Of a stretch of 64,000 bases of DNA, positions 11,677 to 22,830 are shown one piece after another. Every line of letters begins with the position of its first letter. Within the stretch, counting starts at the first letter, position 1. The translations under genes and the position numbers were made by a program. A model generated the notes under the pieces. The model had not been told where the DNA came from, did not search any database, and was given only the letters and a program-made list of their open reading frames with translations. This stretch comes from Symsagittifera roscoffensis (lineage: Eukaryota > Xenacoelomorpha > Acoela > Convolutidae). The stretch covers positions 37,038,438-37,102,437 of the forward strand of contig NC_087071.1 of the NCBI RefSeq assembly GCF_963678635.1. The letters run 5' to 3'.

Positions 11677-12405
11677 ATGAAAAGCTTTTTGTTGCCATTG
11701 TTACTTTCAAGAGTTTTCAGCCAGACACCTTGTCCTTTAAAAAACGGAGGCAACAGTAAAACGTGCAACTGTTTAAATAACGAAATTACGGATTGCGTAA
11801 TCGATCAAAATTGCACAACACTTCAAATTAATCAATTTACAGCTTCGCAGTTTTCCACGAAATTCCAAATAAATCATTTTAACTGCAGAGGGTCTATAGC
11901 TATCGAGATAGTTGATATTGATATTTCAAACTTTGGAGGATTAGCTGGACAATTGAAATCTCTGGCTAATCGATACTCATCGCTAGTCTTACAAAAGTTA
12001 CTAAAATTGAACGCTCAAAGCTTAGAACAACTTATCAATTCGTTGCCCAATGCTGACATTTCTGTAAAAAACTCATTGGATAAAAAATCTGCTTCTTTGG
12101 ACTTGAAAAAATTGATTGAAAATCAAAAAGGATCCATTGAATTGATTGGTTTGTCGAATAAATTGTCTTCAAGTGGAACGATCGAAATAAAAGCGATCAA
12201 AAAGTTGAGAATTGCACAAACACAATTCACAAAAAACGAGTTGAAAGTAGTGAAAACGGACGCCACTGAATCAATTTTTGAGTGGGATATTTTTGAATTT
12301 CTCCCTCAATTTTTTGAATCGATTCAAAGCAGAAATTGGACTATTATTTTGAAAGGTGGATACCAGAATTTTATGCCAAAAGAAACTTTCTTCAACTGCA
12401 ACCCG
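11677..12405 (+). CDS. Secreted mucin-like protein, exon 1
   Basis: First 243 codons of an unrecognised secreted protein. The N-terminus MKSFLLPLLLSRVFSQ is a good signal peptide. A cysteine cluster follows (CPLKNGG, KTCNC, TDCVIDQNC, HFNC), then about 150 residues rich in Leu, Ser and Lys without Cys, ending FFNCNP. The frame runs past 12,405 but a GTAAGC donor sits exactly after the Pro codon (GT at 12,406). Joining there in phase 0 to the acceptor at 16,127 keeps the frame open, so I end the exon at 12,405. The start is the first ATG (TGCATTATGAAAAG). Extracellular matrix, house/cuticle or mucus roles are possible but only inferred from composition. Confidence 0.75.
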
Positions 12406-12599
12406 GTAAGCCTTGAAATGTTTTCTTTTTTAAATATAGGAAACGAAGGGGAATATATAGAATGAATGAGTTCTTATGAAATAAGTTTTCATCATCTTGG
12501 AATCCTATAAAGACTACATTTATACCAAATTTTTGGGCCGCAGGCAAATTTTATAAAACAATTTTTATTGGGAGTCCATACTTTCCTTTTGTGAAATCT

Positions 12600-12870
12600 T
12601 AGCAGATTCCGAAACAAGGAGGCTCCCTCTGTTCTTTTTTTTCTTTTATTTCTTTTAATTGTTCCGACAAAATTTCAACATGTTTAAAGACTTGTCGGTG
12701 AAAACCAGAAAAATACAGACACAATATTTTGCGCCTATCCAGTGCACAGTTTGGCCTCGCATAATGACAAGTTTTTTGGCATTTTTGGAAAAAGTTTAGG
12801 CCAAAAAATCTCGTTTTTTTTGGCGCGCTTCTCTTCGAAGTTAGTTAATATTGTTAGCCAAAATCACTGA
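12600..12870. repeat. R3 dispersed repeat copy in intron
   Basis: GCTCCCTCTGTTCTTTTTT, GTTCCGACAAAA, GTTTAAAGA and GCGCCTATCCAGTGCACAGT appear in the same order as at 17,690-17,835. The right part (GGCATTTTTGG...GGCGCGC) matches 9,635-9,720. This is one of at least four R3 copies in the window. Confidence 0.6.
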
Positions 12871-13139
12871 GGGTAAGGAACGTCAAAAAAATTGATAATC
12901 AATAGTAATTGTACTTTTTCCAAAACGCTCTAATATCTTATAATCTATTATTCACCAAATCTGTCAGGGTGAGATGTCTTCCCGAGTTTTGTTATCTGAC
13001 ATCTGAACTCAAAATTTTTCGACGAAACAACCCATTGGTTATAATCCATTTCTGTTTTCAAAATAAACAATTTTTTATTCTACATAACATCCATGAAATA
13101 CAATTTTTATTGTAGATAATTACTCTATTTTTGCATCTT

Positions 13140-13455
13140 TCTGCAAAACTCGAACCCGAACTATCTTCATGCTCGCTACTCACTCAAGACCCTCACGACC
13201 CCCGCTGTCCCCCTTCCCCGCTATCCCGCTATGAAACCCCCCGCTACGCAAACCCCTCCCCTAGCCTTCCTAATATGCCCACTCCCACCCCCTCAACTAC
13301 CCCTCCTCCCCCGCGTTTACCCCCTCATCTAACGCGTTTAACCCACCTCCATTTAATTCCAACACTCGTTTCAAACCCACTCCCACGTGCCCTCTTCCCC
13401 ACCGTATTAGTTAACTCTGGGGTAGGGGTAAACGTGGGGGGTATGGGGTAGATTG
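13140..13455. repeat. Second C-tract / G-tract block
   Basis: 13,175-13,330 is C-rich (CCCCGCTA, CCTCCCCCG, GTTTACCCCC); 13,415-13,450 is G-rich (GGGGTAGGGGTAAACGTGGGG). The organisation and the GTTTACCCC word match 60-345, so both are copies of one family, with hairpin or quadruplex potential. The 106-codon plus-strand frame is a by-product. Confidence 0.65.
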
Positions 13456-14340
13456 TTGGGTTGGCGACAAAAAATGATTCAAAAAAATACACGCGATTGA
13501 AATACAAAAAAATGAAATTAGGAATAAAAGAAAACAGCACACACAAAATTTTTTTGAAAGGATTATACTCCATTGTAATGGATTAAAACGGATTATCTTT
13601 CTTTCGAACTTTTTTTGAGAAAACTGAAAAAAACTTATTGCCGTTAGCTGAGAATGGGTTTTTTATTTCGAAAATTAATAACAAAATAATCCATTCTTAA
13701 AAATTCTAATCGATTGTTTTCAAATTTTAGAGAGACCGAAAAAAAATCCAGTTTAATCGATAATTATCTATGAAATTTCGGTGCAGGAAAGTCTTCATGA
13801 AGAGCCCATAAATTTAGTTGAAAATTTCCGCTGCTGCAAAGAAAAAACTTCTATGTGAACAAAATCATGCAACTGAAACAGAATCTTGCATCATGAGAGA
13901 AAATAATCGGGTAACAACCTTTATATTTAAATTGACTTGATCTTGTTTTTTTTCAGAAGAACAATCAAAACTTCGCCAACGTCTTTGAAACTCATGAAAT
14001 TAACACGAAAAAGCAAAATAACAATTAAAATAAAAAATTATATACATAAATTAGAATCAAAAGGCAAAATGAGATGATAATTGAACAAATTTGATTCAAT
14101 TGGGTTGATTTCTTCTCAACAATCAAAAATTGTTTTTGGCTCTTCTCAGGTCCCTTCTTGATTTTTTTCGGAAATTCAATTTTTGAAAAGGATTTTAAAA
14201 TGACTTTTCAGTTTATGGACTGCATCAAAACGTGTCAGCGTGAACATATGAATACTTTTTCGGAAGCTTCATTCAATCAGTTTAATTTTAGCTAAAATAA
14301 TTTTGGGACAATTGCGACTGATACATTTTTGGGTCTTTTC

Positions 14341-14755
14341 AGTTATAACCCCCCTCCCCACTAAATGAATATACTTGGCAAATCAAATTTCGAGTTGAAA
14401 ATGAAAGCGCGAAAGCGATTGAAACAAGCACTCGTGGGCAATTAGCAGCTGCTCGATTAGAAAACCTATACTGTTAACTAAAGTGATAAATATACTCAAG
14501 TAGGAAACCTATTCTGTTAAGTATAGTGAATAATTTTCCATGTACTTTTGATTAATACTACTCGACTAAGAAACCTATAGTGTTGAGAATAGTAAAAAAT
14601 TTGCCATATAATTTTGTTTCCTAATTGAGCAGCTGCTAATTGACCGCGAGTGGTATGTAGTTGTTTGTTTCACTCGCTTTCGACTTGAAATTTCAACTTG
14701 AAGTTTGAATTGCTAAACTTATCCATGCAGGGGTGGGGTGGGGTGGGGTATAACC
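14341..14755. mobile_element. Long-hairpin MITE-like element
   Basis: The left half (GTTATAACCCCCC..., AAATTTCGAGTTGAAAAT, GAAAGCGATTGAAACAAGCACTCG, CAATTAGCAGCTGCTCGATTAG) is mirrored by the reverse complement of the right half (CTAATTGAGCAGCTGCTAATTG, CACTCGCTTTC, TTCAACTTGAA, GGGGTATAACCG). The arms exceed 100 bases. Between them AAACCTATWSTGTTRA occurs three times (near 14,463, 14,507 and 14,570). No protein. This fits a non-autonomous, foldback-type DNA transposon. Confidence 0.65.
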
Positions 14756-15118
14756 GAAAATGCCCCAATTTTGAGGGAACTATGAACGTTAGGGACCTAT
14801 GAGATTTTACAGTTTTATTTGGCGTTAAAAATTTGTTTTTGCTGGCTTTTCATCATTCCATTAATTTATTTGTCACATTTTGGTCCAAGTGGAAAAGACT
14901 AGCGTGAAAGCTAGTGAAAAAAACAGGAAAGCGAGTGAAAGCGGGTGGGGTATAACCAAAAACACCCCAATTTTGAGGGAACCATGAACGTTAGGGACGT
15001 ATGAGTTTTTACAGTTTTATTTGACTTTAAATATATTTTTTTTGCTGCCTTTTCCTCATTCTTTTAATTTTTTTTGTCAAATTTTGGTCCAAGCAGTGAA
15101 AGTGGAAAAGACTAGCGT
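14745..15118. repeat. Tandem duplication, about 202-bp offset
   Basis: GGGGTATAACC.AAAA...CCCCAATTTTGAGGGAAC.ATGAACGTTAGGGAC.TATGAG...GTCCAAG...GTGGAAAAGACTAGCGT occurs at 14,745-14,915 and again at 14,947-15,118. It overlaps the right end of the hairpin element, so the element's terminus seems to have been duplicated together with its neighbour DNA. Confidence 0.65.
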
Positions 15119-16127
15119 CTTCGTGTATATTATAGTTTTGCCACTCAAAAAGAAGTACCAAAATAGTTATAAGCACTTGTAATGTGATATATGACCTTTT
15201 ATTTTTATCCCTTCAATTTATGATTCGCACGAGATTAATAGAGTTTAAAAATTTTTACTCAGTATTGTGGAAACGTTTTTGATTTTTAATTTATTTGTTT
15301 TAGACGAGAAACGCGAACGCGCAAAGCCAGCTAGAAACAACTGTTCGATTAAAATTGATCATTTAGATAGTGAAAACTCCAATTTTTTCCCAAGAAGACA
15401 AGTTTTGGAAGTTTCATTTAGCGCTGCCCTGTTCAAACTAATTTTTTTAAAAATTTTAAACGAAAAATCTGCCAAAATAGTGATTTTTTTCGAACTCTGC
15501 TTCGAGAACTTTTTTTTAAAATCTTTCTTTGAGGACAACTGCAATCGAATAAGTTGTTTTTAGTAAAAAATCTAAATTTTCTTTTTTCATTTTTTGAGCC
15601 ACGCACAAAAAAGGGCTCTTTTCAAATTCCCCCCCACATTTCAATTTTTCTATTTGCTTAGTTGTCATACGTGTTATTATGGCTGAATGAGTGATGTTAA
15701 GATGTAGGGTTAACAGAACAATTTTGTTAACAATTAATAAACTGTTCACCAAACAAAAGTTCATTACATTATGACATCGTAAGAACAATTTTTAAAAACT
15801 GAAACTCAAATTTGGGCGATAAAGTGAAAAAAAGCCACAAACGTTGCAAAATTTAATTATATAGTTTGTTTTGAACTACTACGGACAGTTGTTTCGGTGT
15901 TTTTGCGCACCAACCGGCTGTACTTTTAACAACTTTGTGCATTGATAAACCAATGTTGAACATTTTGTAAAGTTACAAAAAGTTTTATAAAATTTAATAA
16001 GAAAAACCGGCCTTTTATAATAATAAACAAAAAAACTGGTCTTTTTTAGTAATTCGGTCGGAAAACTAATCGACTACCGCCTCACGTTGGAAAAAAGTAC
16101 TGAATAATCATTTTCAATCTGTTTCAG

Positions 16128-17171
16128 CGTCCGTCAAACCTTTTCAGCGATAATTTGGGAAGGTTTCTACAAATTGAGCTGCATAACATTGACGGAATGA
16201 TGGAGTATGGAACTCTAGCCGACATGAGCACATGGCCTAAACTAAAAATTAGTCAAATTGAAGATCAATTTCGTTATATGTCGGGCAGATGCAACAGAAT
16301 TACTGATACACATATTTGTGCAATATGCTTCATGCACCAATACATGCAATCTTACACTGATGCAAAGAGTAATTTGTGCTCAAATCAGGCGACGTTACCG
16401 TCAAAATTGCAAACGCAAAAATGTTTTCGCAGTCAGGCTCAGCCTCCTCCGAAAGATGTTCAAAGTAGAGGTGTCTTTGACTTGAGTACAGTTTCGACAA
16501 CACAAGTTTGTCAAAATCCGAAGCCATTGCCCCCAACTCCAGCGCCCAACTCTTCGACTCCCTCAAACGGCCCAGCAACATCTCAGGGAAACCCCAACTC
16601 AACGCCTACGCCTGCAATGACATCTACTACATCACCCAGTACTAACCAGCCGACGACTGTGGCACCACCCAGTAATAATCAACCGGCGACAACGGTAGTA
16701 CCACCCAGTATTAACCAGCCGACGACTGTGGCACCACCAAGTATTAATCAACCGGTGACAAAAGTAGTAGCACCCAGTACTAACCAGCCGACGACTGTGG
16801 CACCACCCAGTAATAATCAACCGGCGACAACGGTAGTACCACCCAGTAATAACCAACCTACAAGTGTTACACCACCCAGTAGTAATCAACCGGCGACAAC
16901 GGTAGTACCACCCAGTAATAACCAACCTACAAGTGTTACACCACCCAGTAGTAATCAAACATCGACTGTTGCACCGCCCAGTAATAACCAACAGACTACA
17001 GTGGTGCCACCCATTAATAATCAACCGACCACAGTGTCAACAAGCCATACCCAGCTAACTACAACGCAACTGACCCAAGCAGTACCTACTATCCCAGTTA
17101 ATCCATCAGGCTGCATAGATGGCGACGAAAGTTGCGCTTATGGAAAGTTAATGGGTATGATGGCAAACTGA
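16128..17171 (+). CDS. Secreted mucin-like protein, exon 2 (terminal)
   Basis: 347 codons plus stop, giving a predicted protein of about 590 residues with exon 1. The exon opens in phase 0 after CTGTTTCAG with RPSNLFSDNLGRF. A Cys-containing segment follows (CNRITDTHICAICFMHQY, NLCSNQ, KCF, VCQNP), then a Ser/Thr/Pro/Asn/Gln region with about a dozen imperfect units of the type PPSNNQPTTV or PPSNNQPATTVV. It ends with a small Cys pair (GCIDGDESCAYG). Such repeats are typical of O-glycosylated mucin domains, so an extracellular, gel- or matrix-associated product is likely. No membrane segment or GPI signal is evident. The family is not recognised. The ORF opens upstream of any ATG, which supports the splice assignment. 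Confidence 0.75.
   Translation, partial: RPSNLFSDNLGRFLQIELHNIDGMMEYGTLADMSTWPKLKISQIEDQFRYMSGRCNRITDTHICAICFMHQYMQSYTDAKSNLCSNQATLPSKLQTQKCFRSQAQPPPKDVQSRGVFDLSTVSTTQVCQNPKPLPPTPAPNSSTPSNGPATSQGNPNSTPTPAMTSTTSPSTNQPTTVAPPSNNQPATTVVPPSINQPTTVAPPSINQPVTKVVAPSTNQPTTVAPPSNNQPATTVVPPSNNQPTSVTPPSSNQPATTVVPPSNNQPTSVTPPSSNQTSTVAPPSNNQQTTVVPPINNQPTTVSTSHTQLTTTQLTQAVPTIPVNPSGCIDGDESCAYGKLMGMMAN
16630..17035 (+). repeat. Coding minisatellite of the mucin domain
   Basis: Degenerate tandem units containing CCACCCAGTAATAATCAACC and GACTGTGGCACCA or ACAACGGTAGTACCA alternate in two flavours (TTV-APPS and ATTVV-PPS). Paired higher-order units are visible: 16,815-16,900 resembles 16,890-16,960. The reading frame is preserved throughout, so unit-number changes are tolerated by the protein. 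Confidence 0.8.
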
Positions 17172-17333
17172 AGCCATTCGATGTACAAGATTAATTAATT
17201 CAAGCCAAACGCCCAATGAAACTGAAAGATGAAACTTTTAATTTATTCAAATTTCCATTCAATTACGCAGATTTTCTTCCAAATTTCCTTTTTGAAGGTT
17301 TGATTTTAAATCTGAGCAAACTGTTAAAAATGA

Positions 17334-17339
17334 AATAAA
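17334..17339 (+). promoter_or_regulatory. Putative polyadenylation signal AATAAA
   Basis: The first AATAAA downstream of the mucin-like stop codon, 163 bases into the 3' region. It plausibly terminates that transcript. Confidence 0.5.
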
Positions 17340-17559
17340 ACACTTTGATTTATAAATGAACCTAATTTACATTTCAGAAGCGGACTTTTGAATTTTGAAA
17401 TAAAAATTTCACATTAAACACTTGAAAATTTTTTAATTGATTTGTACCAAACAGCGATGATTTTTAAATTTAATTTGTTCACTTGCGAGCTTCTGCCTAA
17501 TTTTCAGAGGTCTAAACTTTGCTGTAAATTGAATATTTTGCAGCTCAGTTAACGCGTAA

Positions 17560-17840
17560 TGTAATATTTTGCTAGCAGGCTTCCAAAAAAAGCTTCCAGT
17601 GCTTTGCAACCATATGAAACACCTTTTTTTAATAAAACATTACGAGGCCAAACTGTGTATTTTGTGAATTTTAAGTGATTTCCGCAACAAAAACGCTCCC
17701 TTTGTTCTTCTTTTCTTCTATCATTTCCTGTGATCGTTCCGACAAAAGTTTAACGTGTTTAAAGAGTCTGCTCTGGAATCCAGGAATTTACAGACACAAT
17801 TTTGTGCGCCTATCCAGTGCACAGTTTGGCCTTTTATTGA
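17560..17840. repeat. R3 dispersed repeat copy
   Basis: GCTCCCTTTGTTCTT, GTTCCGACAAAAG, GTGTTTAAAGA and GCGCCTATCCAGTGCACAGT match 12,600-12,760 in order. The upstream bases CCAAACTGTG (from 17,645) are complementary to the CACAGTTTGG end, suggesting inverted termini. Confidence 0.5.
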
Positions 17841-18179
17841 AAGATTAGCTAAGGAAACATGATCACGTGTTTGTTGCCTTGTTTATTGAAAAAAGTAGCT
17901 TGTTTTCTCAAAAATCTGAAATTGCTTACTAATTTTATATATTAAAAGATGGATTTGACCTGAAAACTGCGAGGCTTGCAGATACTTTTTGTGAGGGAAG
18001 CACTAGCTTCATATTTCCGAATTGGAGAAGCGATGCAGCAATTTTACTTGACTTGCTTTTTTTCTCCACACAATTTTTGACTTCTTATCTAGCTGTTTTT
18101 TGGTCGGATTTCTTAACAATCTGGAAGATAATAAAGTTTTGAGTTAAATTTTAAAAGGATATTTCATTTGAGATCATTT

Positions 18180-18650
18180 TTGTTCCGCCTTTTGAAGAAA
18201 ACAGATCATTTATGCTTGGGGTAATTTTTCTAATTCAATCAGATTTCAGCAATCGAAATCATAGCTTTCAACAAAGTTTTTTTAATAACCCCATTGGCTA
18301 CTTGAAAAAAGTATTAAAAAGTATTTTCTCAAACCTATTTTTCTAGGTTATGCTCTGGATTATTTTATTTGCGTTTTGAAGATTTTATTCAAAGTGCTGA
18401 AAAAGTATTACCGATTTTTTATGCGTGGCAAATTACTTTTTCCCTTAAAATTGATCCAAATTGAAGTGAGGCTAGGTAATCGGTCGTATTAGTTTAGCAC
18501 AACTCAAATTTTCAATATTGATTTTTGATATTGTCCAAAATTTATAGCTTTGCAATACTTTGTTCCCAAAATTTTTTGGATATGGATTAAGGGGCAGTCG
18601 GAACAATCGGGTTCTTGCCCTGTACACGAGCAGTCTTCCTAAATTGTGGT
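18180..18650. repeat. R1 dispersed repeat copy
   Basis: Aligns by eye with 3,060-3,420: AAATTGAAGTGAGGC, GATTTTTGATATTGTCCAAA, and a terminal GGGCAGTCGGAACAATCGGG...GCCCTG...GAGCAGTC block that is also in the 682/2,313 and 59.6-60.26-kb copies. Noncoding. Confidence 0.55.
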
Positions 18651-20894
18651 GCTTCAAAAATTTCCAATCTGCCCAATTTAATCGTTTTAGAATAATTATT
18701 GCGCGAGTTTGTTTCATGCTTTTACGCGTAATTGGCTATTTAATCATGATCATACTACATCTACTTGCTTGCTACAACCTTATGTACTTTATTTAACTTG
18801 TGGAGAATGTTTTCAGGTATACATGCTATGACAAAAAATGCCTATCATATAAATTTAATCTATTTCATTGAACAAAAAAAAACAGTAGCAAATTACCATG
18901 ACAAGCATTTTTTTTATACTGTGAATTTTTTATTTAGCATTTAGGATTTTGTAATAAACAAGTGTTATCATAAATTTCAACATTTTTCTTGCCATACTAA
19001 GTGACAATCATTTTTTCCTTGCTATAAAACTGAGGGGGAACGCGCACCAAAAAAAAGAGGTTAGTAGACAAAATTTTTCAAAAGGTACTCAAAAATGTAT
19101 TTTTTTAACCTGTTTTGAAAAAATACCTTCTGATAGTGTTCTAGGAGCGCTCGAAAACTCAATTTGGTCCAGCATTTTTTTATGACTGAAAATACAAAAA
19201 TTCCGTTGAAAAAGTTTGTGTTACATCCTAAATGATAAGCACTTTTTTATGACGGAAAATACAAAAATTCCGTTGAAAAAGTTTGTATTACATCCTAAAG
19301 TCACAAGGCAAGTGTTTTCTGTCATAAGAAAACTCAGAGTGTTACTGGCATTTACCGCGCAGATAAGCTGCGTTTGGTTAAATTAGCCAAGTAAGTTAAG
19401 GTTGACATTTTCACACAGAGCTATACACCAAAAATCTAATTTTTTGTGAATGGCTAGAAATTTTTAGTTCAAAATATTGATTGGTTAAAAAGAGGCCTGT
19501 TTTTTAAAATTTCATGTTTATCTTAGCTTATTTAGGCCAAAAAACTTTGTCTATAAGAAAAGCACTAAAAGCAACCTGAACTAAGTTATCGGCACAAAAA
19601 GTCAAGTTTTGCATGAAAATTTTCTCCTTTAATTGTATATGCGAGCACAGAATATGAGCACAAAATCTGCACATAAGCGCCGGTTCTTAACCAAAAAGGG
19701 ATAAAAGAAAGTTTTTACCTCATATTTTATCTGAAATTGAAAAAAATGATAAGCTTTTTATAGCTCAAAAAATTTTTGTTTTGATGCCATTGTGGCCCTC
19801 ATGTAAATGAAACTGCCACTATTTTGTTTCGGTTGATTTTTAAACCAAATTAGGATTTTTTTCGAAAAAAAACGTAAGATTAAAAAAATGCGTGTCATAC
19901 TGTTTTCTTCTAATTTGATTCTAAAAGATACGCGTTTTTTCTGTGGACTTTCATTTATGAAATTGCATGATAGGCTTCTTTCTTGTTCAGGACATCAACC
20001 CGGGCATTCTTGAAACAATAATTTTTAACTATTTGTTGTTCTTTAATTTCCAACATGATTTAAATTTAAGGATATTTTTGAACAAAAGCCTTCCAAAACT
20101 TTATGGAAAGTCAAAAATTAAAGACTTTATATTGATGCGTAAGCCTAATTTTACTCCAAAATAGGATGTGAATATTTTTTGGAAAGTTTTCACAATCAAG
20201 AATAAAGTTTATACAATTAAAAGCGCTCACAAATTTTTTTGAAATCATTTTTTGAATCAATTGGAAGCAAAAATTCATTGCTCTGTTTGAAAAAAAGGGA
20301 AACACAAACTTTTGGATATGATAAACCGAAGGAAAAAACTACGGCTGCCCCTGAAAAAAGTGTACTTTAGCACAAAATACCAGAAAAATGTTCTAACACC
20401 TGATCTGCTCATTTTCTGCGCTCTGCGTGCTGTGTAGCTTCTGCAATCTGCCCTTAGTTCCCCGGAGTAATTAAAACAGCTCAAAAGTATTCAAGAGTTT
20501 AGTTTTCAAGTCCCGATGTTCAATTTTAGAAGCAATTAAAAATGGTCGAATGAAGACTGCTTGAAGAAAGTAACTAGTTAGGGTCAAATTAAGAAGAGGT
20601 CAAGTTACGAGTCACATTGGGTCTCATCCTGAGGAGTTAAACGGGGTCGATAAAGTCCAGTCATGGATTGAATAGGGTAGAATCGTGAGGCAAATAAGTT
20701 CGATTCAAGTGCCGAACAGTGTCGAACAATCAATTGACAAACAGTCAGCGTTAACCTTAAGGCTAAATCGATTTTCAACCTAATTTCCCGCTTCGAGATC
20801 CAGTTCACAAGCCGCACAGGAACGCCCGTTATTTTTTTTTGATTGTTTGGTACTTTCTTTTTCCAGCCATAATCAATTTTGTTTTTAAGCCAAT
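18651..20894. other. Noncoding with a 67-bp tandem duplication
   Basis: At 19,171-19,300 the segment AGCA(C)TTTTTTATGAC.GAAAATACAAAAATTCCGTTGAAAAAGTTTGTRTTACATCCTAAA occurs twice. A GCGCACC/GGCGCGC R3 fragment is near 19,035. Short frames at 19,967-20,484 have no motifs. The 127-codon minus frame at 20,605-20,988 overlaps a hairpin and is not supported as a gene. Confidence 0.45.
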
Positions 20895-20985
20895 CAGATG
20901 TCTCGGGATGAAAGGCTTGAGAACAAAATTCAGGCTGATACTTCCTGAATTTTGTTTTCAAGCCATCAATCGCGAGACAACTACA
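20895..20985. repeat. Hairpin (foldback) sequence
   Basis: 20,914-20,934 pairs with 20,944-20,964 at 20 of 21 positions, with a 9-base loop. Pairing extends imperfectly outward through TGTCTCG on the left and CGAGACA on the right, giving arms of about 40 bases. Likely the core of a short foldback element. Confidence 0.7.
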
Positions 20986-21619
20986 CATCGTTCAGATATA
21001 GACCAAAAAATTTTGGCATTAACTAAATAAACAAATTGCTTCTGTTAATTCAACACTCAAGTATTCGGTATTTCACTGATGACGTAATTAAAATTGCATG
21101 GTTATATAATTCTATGGCCTTTTAAATTTAATGCAAAAATGTCGGCACTTGTTTTTCGGTCAACAACACTAAATGAAGTAAATCAAGCCTAAATCTGCTC
21201 ACTTCGAGGTCAGATGTCAGTCTAACGCTACTTCCACACGTAGAAAATTTGTCCAAAAAATAATTACCTAAAATTTGGCCAAAAATCAAATGCACCTATA
21301 TCGCAAACAATTTGCAAATTTAAATACTGACAAAAAATCATATTAAGCTATGAATGCAAAGTTTTCAGTTTTCTGTCGAGCACAACGTTCAAGAAGGCTC
21401 AATTCAGAACGTTTTTGAATCATTCGGAGCAGCCATCGAGCTCAATGTTTGAGAGGCGTTAAGGGCAAAAACTTTCAAGAACTTTCAATCATTATAAAGT
21501 CACTATAAACACGATTGAATTTCAAAGCTAGACAGTAACTGCCCAACTTTGTCAAAAATTAAGCCTTTGCAGATTAATTTTAGTTCAAATGAAAACCACT
21601 AAAAACAGGCAACCTCATG

Positions 21620-22070
21620 TTTGAAAAAAAAACATTTTTTAGCAAACCGATTCGATCTATGAAATAATTTTAAATAGTTCATAGCTGGAATAGCTTGCTT
21701 AGAAAAACTTGAACTGTTCGGGACAAAAGAGTTATTTATTTTTAAGGTAAAATAAATAGAAATTTCTCGAGGTTTCCTAGCTTGAATAGCTTGCTTGAAA
21801 GAACTTGATTTTTTAGAAAACCGATTTGGACTATGAAATATTTTCAATAATTCAAAGTTTCATCAATTGAATGCCTCCAATAGAAAAACTGAAACTGTTC
21901 TCGAACCGATTGTTTGTTTTGAATAATTTAAATTTTCATAGCTGCGATAGCTTGCTTGAAAAACTTGAACTTTTCGAGAAATAATTCAGTCTATAGAATA
22001 AAATGAAAGTTTTAATCAAAACTTTACTGATTAAATGGCTCCAACAGAAAAATCAAAACATCAAATATTT
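21620..22070. repeat. Degenerate tandem repeat
   Basis: The module ATAGCTTGCTTGAAAAACTTGAACT(G)TTCG...GAAATAATT recurs about three times (near 21,690, 21,785 and 21,945), with CTCCAA(C/T)AGAAAAA(C/T)(T/C) segments between. Noncoding; function unknown. Confidence 0.5.
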
Positions 22071-22603
22071 GATATATTTAATGCTTGGGTGTCAGAGGGT
22101 TTTAATCTTATTTTTTGTCAGCTAAATTTGCAATGGCTTTATGTTTTCTGGTACGAGTTTTTTTGGCTTTCTTTTTGAAAGCATGGGTTTTAATTCTGAT
22201 TTGAACAGTTTTTTTATAACTCAAATTTGTTCTCTGTTTGTAAGTTTATCAGAATTGGAATTTGTTTTTTTTATTCGATTAAACGGTATCGGCCTATATT
22301 ATGTCGGTTAAATCATCTCCTTTTGCATATTTTGGAAGGAAAATAGTTCGTTATACTTTCGTACTTTTCAAGAGGGATGGACCGCAAAAAGTTTCATTTT
22401 CAGAATTTCTCGCTCAATGTTTTTAAGTTGACCCAAGAATGTCGGCTTAGTTTCCGCTAGTAATTATAAAAAGAATATCAATTCACGAGAACTTTATTAT
22501 ATCTTTATTATAAAATCGATAGCCAGAACAGAAGTATCTAGTGTTTCCTCATTCTCCTAATTGGTGGCATCCTTCACGATGGACAGACCGAATATTGCAA
22601 GTT

Positions 22604-22830
22604 TGATCGAAGAAACACTTACCGCTTTGCTACTTCGACTGCTGTTTTAAAAAAAATTTGTCTCTGAAAAGTATCACTTCAATTTTTTTGTTCTTTTTTC
22701 TTATTTGCTGAAAACCAAAGCTTCCTAATTCTGATATCAACTTTTCAAAGTCTAAAAGTTTTTATATTCAAATTTCTCTCACTGTTTCATAACTTTTTCC
22801 TGACCTGATTACAGATGTTTTTTTGTGGCC
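22604..22830. repeat. 227-bp direct repeat, copy A
   Basis: Starts TGATCGAAGAAACACTTACCG and ends CAGATGTTTTTTTGTGGCC. Copy B at 23,697-23,924 differs by only a few substitutions and T-run lengths. Flanks differ, so this is a duplicated or mobile short unit. Confidence 0.75.

Larger units (their letters stand above)
12406..16127 (+). other. Intron of the secreted mucin-like gene
   Basis: A 3,722-bp intron with GTAAGC donor and CTGTTTCAG acceptor, phase 0 on both sides. It contains an R3 copy, a C/G-tract block, a TAATGGATT lattice (13,560-13,760), a long-hairpin MITE and a tandem duplication (separate entries). I see no convincing exon inside, though small exons could be missed. The frame at 15,267-15,563 has no motif. 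Confidence 0.65.

Noticed and set aside
16632-17024. Minus-strand frame of 130 codons
   Set aside because: Shadow of the mucin-domain coding repeat on the plus strand.
20605-20988. Minus-strand frame of 127 codons
   Set aside because: Overlaps a 20-of-21-bp hairpin and has no family motif or signal.
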